Source of the DNA: JBOHER01 sp050701115 | GTDB lineage: Bacteria; Actinomycetota; Actinomycetes; Mycobacteriales; Pseudonocardiaceae | Direction of reading: 5' to 3' | DNA: 9,854 nt | Assembly: GCA_050701115.1 (NCBI GenBank) | Contig: JBOHER010000225.1 | Location: 1 to 9,854 of the forward strand | Shown here: one piece after another, positions 1-5,852 of the stretch | Layout: each line of letters starts with the position of its first letter | How positions within the stretch are numbered: position 1 is the stretch's first letter | Made by a program: the position numbers and the translations under genes | The notes under the pieces: model-generated | What the model saw: the letters and a program-made list of their open reading frames with translations, nothing else | The model's database searches: none | What the model was told of the DNA's origin: nothing

Positions 1-217
1 TGGTGACGCCTCGTGCAGCGGGAGGCTCTGAGGTACCAGCGCTCGTGCGCGCGCTACCGGCCCCGCACGCTGCAGGTCCATCAGGTCCACATCATCGAAC
101 CGTGCTGCCTGAAGCAGGTCGTTGGTCGACACCGTGCCTTTCGCACAGGGCGTCGAGTTCTCCGGTCGCCGCCATCGACCGGAGGCGGCGCAGTGCGTCG
201 TGCGGGGTTACGGTCAT
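1..217 (-). pseudogene. Decayed nucleotidyltransferase (MNT/MntA-like) gene, 3' part outside window
   Basis: Two conserved-looking blocks lie on the minus strand in different frames. Block 1 starts at ATG 217 and reads MTVTPHDALRRLRSMAATGE, then LDALCERHGVDQ, and ends GSTVR before a TGA at 94-92 (41 codons). Block 2, in the frame running from 132 to the window edge without a stop, contains DVDLMDLQRAGPVARARAL and then PLHEAS. From memory of actinobacterial MNT-domain proteins, block 1 matches the N-terminal helix plus the GS(A/T)xR nucleotide-binding motif, and block 2 matches the region after the catalytic core. The acidic DxD segment that should lie between them is missing, and the join changes frame by one base. 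I infer an internal deletion of a few tens of codons that removed the catalytic site. Intact relatives are often antitoxins of HEPN toxins, but no HEPN gene is visible here. The call rests on motif memory and the remaining sequence lies outside the window. Confidence 0.55.
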
Positions 218-303
218 CGCTGGCCAGCATACGGCCTACAGCGCGACGCACCCGGCATGTGGCTGCTGCCGGTCGTCGTTCGTTCACGTCTCGCCACCGC
301 TGG

Positions 304-309
304 GATACT
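304..309 (+). promoter_or_regulatory. Possible -10 element for a leaderless MFS transcript
   Basis: The hexamer GATACT matches the TATAAT consensus at 4 of 6 bases and ends 7 bases before the ATG at 317. That is the spacing at which actinobacterial transcripts often begin on the start codon itself. TTCACG at 283-288 is a weak -35 candidate with a short 15-base spacer. No purine-rich ribosome binding site precedes the ATG, which fits a leaderless message. This is a weak inference from position and composition. Confidence 0.3.
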
Positions 310-316
310 TGCTGCC

Positions 317-1519
317 ATGGCACACCTTGTGGCTTCGATCCGAGGCGATGACGGATTTGTCCCTGACCGGTGGCGCCTGCTCGGGGTGCGCCTGAACGGA
401 CGGACCCGTCGTCGCTCGACCGGTTCGTGGTCCTACCCGCTCCTGCTCGCGCTGGCCGCAGGAGATTCCGCGGGGTACAGCGTGATCGCTCCGGTGCTTC
501 CGGAACTGGCCGCGCGCACGAACTCTGGTCCGGCGATGATGGGAGCGTTGGCGAGCGCGTTCCCGGCGGCGATGTTGATCGGCTTCGCAGCGGCCGGAGT
601 GCTGGTGCGCAGCGGGCGGATACGGCCGATCGTGGCCTGCTCCAGTGCCATATCGATTGCTGGAGCTGTGCTTTTCGCCGTGGCGACGGACCTGCCCTGG
701 CTCTTCGCCGCACGCGCGTTGATGGGACTGGGCTCCGGCGGTCTGTGGATCGGAGTCACCTTTGCCACCCTGGCCTACTGGCCCGGCCAGGAGTACCTGT
801 GCATGAGCCGCATCTACGCCGCCTACTCGGCCGGGGCGCTGCTCGGCCCGGCTCTGGGTGCCCTCGGGGGCGTAGCTCGACCGTTCCTGGCCTATGCGGT
901 GTTGCTGGCCCTGGTGACGGTGGGGGCGGTGGCTCTGCCCAACGTCGCCACCGTGTTCGGTTCGGACCGGGCCGTACTGCGCACGCGGCGGTTCTGGGTC
1001 TCAGTGCTGGCCATCATGTTGGCGATCTTGGCGACCGGGGCGTTGGACGGGGTGCTGCCGCTGCATTTCGCGCTGCATCTCTCGCAAGCTCAGATCGGTC
1101 TGGCTTACGTGCTGGTTGCCTGTCTCATCGCCGTGGGATCCGTTGCGGCGGGACACCAATCGCCCGGCCGCATGGTCGCGCTGGGCGCCGTCGCCATCAC
1201 CGTGGGCGTCACGGTCGCCGGCACCACCACGACGCTGCTTCCGTGGGGAGTCGCCCTGCTGCTGATCGGTCTCGGCATCGGTGCCGCCCAGACCGGAGCC
1301 ACCGGGTTACTGCTCGCCGCCGTCCCGATGTCCCGGATCGTCGCCGCGCTGGTGGTCTGGTCGCAACTGGGCATCGTGGGATACCTCGCCGGCCCCGCTC
1401 TCGGCGGGCTCATCGCTCAGTACCTTGGCTTCGGTGCGCTGGGTCTCCTCCCGGGCGCCGTTGTCGTCGTGCTGCTTCTGTTGGCGGGTCTCGCTCGTCG
1501 CGGCAAGGCGCAACGCTGA
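317..1519 (+). CDS. MFS transporter, 12-TM drug/metabolite efflux type (DHA1-like)
   Basis: This encodes a 400-residue integral membrane protein of the major facilitator superfamily, probably a proton-coupled exporter; the substrate cannot be told. A hydrophilic N-terminus of about 38 residues leads into twelve hydrophobic stretches. The loop after TM2 carries a degenerate motif A (GVLVRSGRIRP, residues 94-104). An antiporter-type motif C lies around residues 169-185 (AYSAGALLGPALGALGG), and a related GYLAGPALGG occurs at 355-364. The start ATG at 317 is chosen because the frame remains open upstream to a TTG at 122 but that extension is not hydrophobic, looks unlike an MFS N-terminus, and overlaps the nucleotidyltransferase remnant. 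A GTG at 386 is an alternative that would drop the charged N-terminal tail. The gene converges on the aldehyde dehydrogenase with 8 bases between stop codons, so it is probably not part of the choline operon. Family sure, role unknown. Confidence 0.85.
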   Translation: MAHLVASIRGDDGFVPDRWRLLGVRLNGRTRRRSTGSWSYPLLLALAAGDSAGYSVIAPVLPELAARTNSGPAMMGALASAFPAAMLIGFAAAGVLVRSGRIRPIVACSSAISIAGAVLFAVATDLPWLFAARALMGLGSGGLWIGVTFATLAYWPGQEYLCMSRIYAAYSAGALLGPALGALGGVARPFLAYAVLLALVTVGAVALPNVATVFGSDRAVLRTRRFWVSVLAIMLAILATGALDGVLPLHFALHLSQAQIGLAYVLVACLIAVGSVAAGHQSPGRMVALGAVAITVGVTVAGTTTTLLPWGVALLLIGLGIGAAQTGATGLLLAAVPMSRIVAALVVWSQLGIVGYLAGPALGGLIAQYLGFGALGLLPGAVVVVLLLLAGLARRGKAQR

Positions 1520-1527
1520 CCTCGCGT

Positions 1528-3000
1528 TCACCCGCGGGCGAACCAGCGCTGCGGGGCGGGCGCGGTGTTCTCGTAGATGTGCTTGGCCTCGCGGTACTCG
1601 GCGAGCCCGTCGTGGCCGAGTTCCCTGCCGATCCCGGAGCGCTTGAACCCGCCCCATTCCGCCTGCGGCAGGTAGGGCCCGAAGTCGTTGATCCACACCG
1701 TGCCGTGCCGCAACCGCCGCGCCACCCGCTCGGCCCGCCCGGCATCGCGGGTCCACACCGCGCCGGTGAGCCCGTAGACGGTGTCGTTGCCGAGTTCGAT
1801 GGCGTCGCCCTCATCGGCGAAGCGCTCCACGGTCATGATGGGCCCGAACGTCTCCTCCTGCACTATGCGCATGCCGCGGGTGCAGTCGTCGAACACCGTC
1901 GGCCGGAAGAAGAACCCGTTGCGTAGCTCGGGCTCGTCGGGGCGCTTGCCTCCGGCGAGGAGTTTCGCGCCCTCACGCAGGCCGAGCTCCACGTACGACT
2001 CGACCTTGTCCCGATGTTCGGCCGAGACGAGCGGGCCACTCTCGGTGCCCTCGTCGAGGCCGTTGCCGAGCCGGATGCGCTCGGTGCGCTCGACCAGTTC
2101 GGCGACGAAGGTGTCGTGCAGCGACTCCTCCACGATGAGCCGGGTGCCCGCCGAGCACACCTGGCCCGCGTGCAGGAACACGGCCGTCAACGCGTAGTCG
2201 ATCGCGGCATCGAAGTCGGCGTCGGCGAACACGATGTTGGGGTTCTTGCCGCCGAGTTCGAGCGCCACCTTTTTCACCGTCTCCGCGGCCGAGCGCATGA
2301 TCGCCCGCCCGGTGTTGAGGCCTCCGGTGAAGGACACCAGGTCGACGTCGGGGCTGTCCACCAGCGGTGCACCCGCCGCCGGACCCGCACCGAGCACGAG
2401 GTTGATCACCCCGGCGGGCGCACCGGCCTCCGCGATCAACTCCACCATCTTGATGGTGCTCAGTGGGGTGACCTCGCTGGGCTTGAGCACGATCGTGTTG
2501 CCCGCGGCCAGCGCGGGCGCGACCTTCCACGAGGCCTGCAGCAGCGGATAGTTCCACGGCGTGATCAACGCGCATACGCCGACCGGTTCGTAGACGACGC
2601 GGCTGCGCACGGCGGGATCTCCCGCGTCGACGACGCGCCCGGGATCCGCCGCCGCCAGTTTGCCGTAGTAGCGGAACACCGCCGACACGTCGTCGACGTC
2701 GATGCCGCTTTCGACCAGCGTCTTGCCGGTGTCCAGCGTCTCCACCCTGGCGATGTCGGCGCGGTCCCGCTGGAGCAGGTCGGCAACTCTGAGCAGGAGC
2801 TCGGCACGTCGGGCAGCAGGCCATCCCCGCCACTCACCACCGTCGAACGCGGCCCGGGCGGCCGCGATCGCCGCGTGCGCGTCCGCCTGGCCTGCCTCGT
2901 CGACCAATTGGATCACGGACTGGTCGTACGGGTTGACGACCTCGCGCTCGGCGCCGCCCGAAGCGGGCACCCACGCCCCGCCGATGAATAGAGTGGACAT
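1528..3000 (-). CDS. betB: Betaine aldehyde dehydrogenase (NAD(P)+-dependent, GbsA/BetB-like)
   Basis: This 490-residue cytoplasmic aldehyde dehydrogenase is predicted to oxidise betaine aldehyde to glycine betaine, the second step from choline. The full family core is present: TPWN with Asn150, KPSE with Lys173 for cofactor binding, FTGG at 224-227, catalytic base Glu248 in LELGGKNP, nucleophile Cys282 in GQVCSAGTR, and EETFGP with Glu383. Length is typical of the family. GQVCSAGTR and the C-terminal YREAKHIYEN resemble the GbsA/BetB branch, and the divergent choline dehydrogenase plus betaine-type ABC transporter supports that substrate. The start ATG at 3000 gives the expected N-terminus MSTLFIGGAW and has AAAGGA five bases upstream. 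The same frame is open to 3117, but that would add 39 atypical residues and overlap the start of betA. A different aldehyde substrate cannot be excluded from sequence alone. Confidence 0.9.
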   Translation of the reverse strand: MSTLFIGGAWVPASGGAEREVVNPYDQSVIQLVDEAGQADAHAAIAAARAAFDGGEWRGWPAARRAELLLRVADLLQRDRADIARVETLDTGKTLVESGIDVDDVSAVFRYYGKLAAADPGRVVDAGDPAVRSRVVYEPVGVCALITPWNYPLLQASWKVAPALAAGNTIVLKPSEVTPLSTIKMVELIAEAGAPAGVINLVLGAGPAAGAPLVDSPDVDLVSFTGGLNTGRAIMRSAAETVKKVALELGGKNPNIVFADADFDAAIDYALTAVFLHAGQVCSAGTRLIVEESLHDTFVAELVERTERIRLGNGLDEGTESGPLVSAEHRDKVESYVELGLREGAKLLAGGKRPDEPELRNGFFFRPTVFDDCTRGMRIVQEETFGPIMTVERFADEGDAIELGNDTVYGLTGAVWTRDAGRAERVARRLRHGTVWINDFGPYLPQAEWGGFKRSGIGRELGHDGLAEYREAKHIYENTAPAPQRWFARG

Positions 3001-3005
3001 AACGA

Positions 3006-3011
3006 TCCTTT
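3006..3011 (-). promoter_or_regulatory. Ribosome binding site of betB
   Basis: On the minus strand this reads AAAGGA and stands five bases before the ATG at 3000. It decides in favour of that start over the longer open frame that reaches 3117. Confidence 0.65.
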
Positions 3012-3105
3012 GCGCCGTGGGTGCGTCGGCCGCCCGCCGATGTTCAATTAAGTCGCTACCCTCTACCGACACTAGACACGAAAGGCCTTCACGCGCAGCG
3101 CGATC

Positions 3106-3110
3106 GGGGA
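3106..3110 (+). promoter_or_regulatory. Ribosome binding site of betA
   Basis: GGGGA ends five bases before the ATG at 3116. It overlaps the other in-frame ATG at 3110, so it supports 3116 as the true start. Confidence 0.5.
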
Positions 3111-3115
3111 TGGTC

Positions 3116-4774
3116 ATGAGCCAGTCGCCGTACGACTACATCATCGTCGGTGGGGGCTCTGCGGGCTGTGCACTGGCCAACCGGCTCAGCGCCGATATCG
3201 CGAACAAGGTGCTGGTGCTCGAGGCGGGCCGCTCCGACTGGATCTGGGACATCTTCATCCACATGCCCGCCGCGTTGACGATGGTCATCGGCAACCGCTT
3301 CTACGACTGGCGCTACGTATCGGAGCCGGAGCCGTTCATGGGCGGCCGGAGGATCGCGCACGGCCGGGGCAAGGTGCTCGGTGGGTCCAGCTCGATCAAC
3401 GGGATGATCTTCCAACGCGGCAACCCGCTCGACCTGGAGCGCTGGGCCGCCGATCCCGGCATGCAGACCTGGGACTACGCGCACTGCCTGCCCTACTTCA
3501 AGCGGATGGAGCACTGTCTCGCCGGTGCCGACGAGTGGCGCGGGTCCGGCGGCCCGCTGTGGCTCGAGCGCGGGCCCGCGAAGAACCCGCTGTTCGGCGC
3601 GTTCCTGGAAGCCGCGCAGCAGGCGGGTTACCCGCTCACCGCGGACGTCAACGGATACCAGCAGGAGGGCTTCGCACGCTTCGACCGCAACATCCGCAAC
3701 GGGCGCAGGTGGTCGGCGGCACGGGCCTACCTGCACCCGGTGAAGAAGCGCGTGAACCTGACCGTGCGGTGCCTGGCGCAGGTGCAGCGCGTGTTGTTCG
3801 AGGGCACCCGCACGGTCGGCGTCGAGTACCGCAGGCCGGGCGGGCCCGTCCAGAGCGTGCATGGCGGGGAGGTCGTTCTCTGCGGCGGCGCGATCAACAC
3901 CCCTCAACTGCTCCAGCTGTCGGGCATCGGCAACCCCGACGACCTCACGCCGCTCGGGATCGACCCGGTGCACGCCCTGTCCGGCGTCGGGGAGAACCTG
4001 CAGGATCACCTCGAGGTGTACGTGCAGCACGCCTGCAAGCAGCCGATCTCGTTCAATCCCGCCCTGAAACTGCGCAATCGCCCCAAGATCGGCCTCCAGT
4101 GGATGCTGACCCGATCAGGGCCCGCGGCCACCAACCACTTCGAGGCCGGCGGCTTCGTGCGCGGCAACGACGAGGTGGACTACCCCAACCTGATGTTCCA
4201 CTTCCTGCCGATCGCGGTGCGCTACGACGGCACCCAGGTGAATGCCGAGCACGGGTACCAGGTGCACATCGGACCGATGTATTCCGACGTGCGCGGGTCA
4301 GTGAAGATCACCTCGGCCGATCCGAAGAAACACCCGGCGCTGAAGTTCAACTACCTGTCCACCCGCAACGACCGCAAGGAGTGGGTGGAGGCGATCCGTG
4401 TCGCGCGGGAGATCCTGCGCCAGCCCGCCTTCGCCGAGTACGACGATGGCGAGCTCTCGCCCGGTCCGCAGGTGCAGTCCGAAGACGAGATCCTGACCTG
4501 GGTGGCCGCCGACGCCGAGACCGCCTACCACCCGTCGTGTACCGCGCGCATGGGTGTGGATGAGATGTCCGTTGTGGACCCGACGTCGATGAAGGTGCAC
4601 GGCGTCGACGGTCTGCGGGTGGTCGACGCGTCGGCGATGCCTTATCTCACCAACGGAAACATCTACGCCCCGGTGATGATGATGGCCGAGAAGGCCGCCG
4701 ACCTGATCCTCGGCAACACGCCCCTGCCGCCGTCCACCGCGAGGTTCTACCGACACCGAGCACAAGAGGGGTGA
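3116..4774 (+). CDS. betA: Choline dehydrogenase, GMC flavoprotein oxidoreductase
   Basis: This 552-residue FAD enzyme is predicted to oxidise choline to betaine aldehyde, feeding BetB. The N-terminal Rossmann motif YIIVGGGSAG binds the ADP part of FAD (glycines about 12-17), followed by the acidic LVLEAG. GGRRIAHGRGKVLGGSSSIN is the first GMC signature, and GGAINTPQLLQLSGIG around residues 259-275 is the second. The C-terminal active site shows AYHPSCTARMG with the likely catalytic base His472, and TNGNIYAPVMMMAEKA with Asn515, the expected pair for choline-oxidising GMC enzymes. Length matches BetA proteins, and there is no signal peptide or membrane anchor. It is the first gene of a transport operon: the ATPase gene starts 4 bases after its stop. 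A GMC oxidase or another alcohol substrate is possible, but the divergent betaine aldehyde dehydrogenase and the betaine-type transporter make choline by far the best call. Confidence 0.9.
   Translation: MSQSPYDYIIVGGGSAGCALANRLSADIANKVLVLEAGRSDWIWDIFIHMPAALTMVIGNRFYDWRYVSEPEPFMGGRRIAHGRGKVLGGSSSINGMIFQRGNPLDLERWAADPGMQTWDYAHCLPYFKRMEHCLAGADEWRGSGGPLWLERGPAKNPLFGAFLEAAQQAGYPLTADVNGYQQEGFARFDRNIRNGRRWSAARAYLHPVKKRVNLTVRCLAQVQRVLFEGTRTVGVEYRRPGGPVQSVHGGEVVLCGGAINTPQLLQLSGIGNPDDLTPLGIDPVHALSGVGENLQDHLEVYVQHACKQPISFNPALKLRNRPKIGLQWMLTRSGPAATNHFEAGGFVRGNDEVDYPNLMFHFLPIAVRYDGTQVNAEHGYQVHIGPMYSDVRGSVKITSADPKKHPALKFNYLSTRNDRKEWVEAIRVAREILRQPAFAEYDDGELSPGPQVQSEDEILTWVAADAETAYHPSCTARMGVDEMSVVDPTSMKVHGVDGLRVVDASAMPYLTNGNIYAPVMMMAEKAADLILGNTPLPPSTARFYRHRAQEG
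4765..4771 (+). promoter_or_regulatory. Ribosome binding site of the ABC ATPase gene
   Basis: AGAGGGG overlaps the last codons of betA and stands seven bases before GTG 4779. It supports that GTG start and tight coupling to betA. Confidence 0.55.
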
Positions 4775-4778
4775 GATC

Positions 4779-5852
4779 GTGTCCGCGAACGGATCCACCG
4801 GTGATCAGGCGGTACCTGCCGATGGCGTCATCTCGGTTCAGAAGCTGTGGAAGGTCTTCGGGCCGACGGCGGATGCCGTCGTCGGCTCGCCGGAGTTATC
4901 CGCGCTGAGCACGCGGGAGTTGCTCGCCAAGACCGGCTGCACGGCCGCCGTCCGCGATGTGGAGTTCACCGTGCGGCCCGGCGAGGTGTTCGTGGTGATG
5001 GGGCTGTCCGGCTCCGGTAAGTCCACTTTGGTCAGATGCTTGACCCGGCTGATCGAGCCGACCTCGGGCAAGCTGATCTTCGAAGGCGAGAATCTGCTCG
5101 AGGCCGACCAGAAGCGGCTGCGGGAGCTGCGCCGGAACAAGTTCTCCATGGTGTTCCAGCACTTCGGCCTGCTCCCGCATCGGCGGGTGATCGACAACGT
5201 CGCTTACGGCCTGGAGATCAAGGGGGTCGGCAAGGCCGAACGGATCAAACGCGCGCAGGAGGTCATCGACCTGGTCGGTCTCGGCGGCAACGAGAGGTCC
5301 TACCCGGATCAGCTCTCCGGCGGCATGCAACAGCGGGTCGGCCTTGCGCGCGCGCTCGCGGGCGACCCGGACGTGCTGTTCTTCGACGAGCCGTTCTCCG
5401 CCCTCGACCCGTTGATCCGCCGCGACATGCAGAACGAGGTCATCCGGCTGCACCACGAGGTCGGTAAGACGATGGTGTTCATCACCCATGACCTGTCCGA
5501 GGCGCTCAAGCTGGGCGACCGTATCCTGATCATGCGGGACGGGCGGATGGTCCAGCTGGGCACGGGCGACGAGCTCGTGGGCGCCCCCGCCGACGACTAT
5601 GTGCGCGACTTCGTCAGGGATGTGTCCCGGGCGCACGTGCTCACCTTGCGTTGGATCATGCGCGAGCCCCGGCCGGACGACGTGCTGGATGGGCCCGAAC
5701 TGGCGCCGGACGTGGTGGTGCGGGAGGCGACCCGCGCGGTGCTTGCGGCCGAGAAGCCGGTCAAGGTGGTCGAGAACGGAAAGCTGCTCGGCATGGTCGG
5801 CGACGAGGAGATCCTGGCCATCATCGCCGAGCAGGAAGGCCCGGGGCTATGA
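4779..5852 (+). CDS. proV: Glycine betaine/choline ABC transporter ATP-binding subunit (ProV/OpuAA type)
   Basis: This 357-residue cytoplasmic ATPase drives the permease encoded next. The N-terminal segment before Walker A (residues about 30-55, STRELLAKTGCTAAVRDVEF) is the extension typical of ProV/OpuAA, absent from most ABC ATPases. Walker A is GLSGSGKST at 75-83, the Q-loop lies in MVFQHFGLLPH, the ABC signature LSGGMQQR begins at residue 179, Walker B ends in Asp203 with catalytic Glu204, the D-loop is SALD, and the switch His is His237 (ITHD). After DYVRDFVRDV comes a C-terminal tail of about 80 residues with one CBS-like stretch (VVVREATRAVLAAEKPVKVV then GKLLGMVGDEEIL). OpuA-type ATPases usually carry a tandem CBS pair and are around 400 residues or longer, so the regulatory tail is short. 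The GTG start is supported by AGAGGGG seven bases upstream. The stop overlaps the permease start (ATGA), indicating translational coupling. Confidence 0.93.
   Translation: MSANGSTGDQAVPADGVISVQKLWKVFGPTADAVVGSPELSALSTRELLAKTGCTAAVRDVEFTVRPGEVFVVMGLSGSGKSTLVRCLTRLIEPTSGKLIFEGENLLEADQKRLRELRRNKFSMVFQHFGLLPHRRVIDNVAYGLEIKGVGKAERIKRAQEVIDLVGLGGNERSYPDQLSGGMQQRVGLARALAGDPDVLFFDEPFSALDPLIRRDMQNEVIRLHHEVGKTMVFITHDLSEALKLGDRILIMRDGRMVQLGTGDELVGAPADDYVRDFVRDVSRAHVLTLRWIMREPRPDDVLDGPELAPDVVVREATRAVLAAEKPVKVVENGKLLGMVGDEEILAIIAEQEGPGL

Larger units (their letters stand above)
3001..3115. promoter_or_regulatory. Divergent betB / betA control region
   Basis: This 115-base gap between divergent starts must hold the promoters of both betB and the betA transport operon, unless transcripts start elsewhere. 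Visible structures are an AT-rich patch TTCAATTAA at 3043-3051 that stands out from the GC-rich surroundings; a spaced repeat GACAC/GACAC at about 3068-3079; a perfect 8-base palindrome AAGGCCTT at 3082-3089; an inverted repeat CGCGC-A-GCGCG at 3092-3102; and TCGGC/GCCGA at 3026-3040 with a 5-base loop. Any of these could be an operator; I cannot choose between them. I found no convincing paired -35/-10 hexamers on either strand. Joint control of both arms by one regulator encoded elsewhere is an inference from the layout. Confidence 0.55.

Noticed and set aside
122..316. N-terminal extension of the MFS protein from TTG 122
   Set aside because: It adds 65 residues unlike any MFS N-terminus, has no ribosome binding site and overlaps the nucleotidyltransferase remnant on the other strand.
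2014..2991. A 325-codon open frame antisense to betB
   Set aside because: Mirror-frame artefact opposite a well-supported enzyme gene; no recognisable motifs.
2702..3115. Upstream extension of the betA frame as an N-terminal domain
   Set aside because: This open frame is antisense to betB and is a product of high GC content; ATG 3116 gives the normal Rossmann-fold start.
3001..3117. Longer start of the aldehyde dehydrogenase at 3117
   Set aside because: The extra 39 residues are atypical and would run into betA's start; ATG 3000 has a good ribosome binding site and the family-typical N-terminus.
5651..5848. Extension of the permease frame into the ATPase gene
   Set aside because: It is low-complexity Arg/Gly-rich sequence in the wrong frame of the ATPase; ATG 5849 with AGGAAGG upstream is clearly better.
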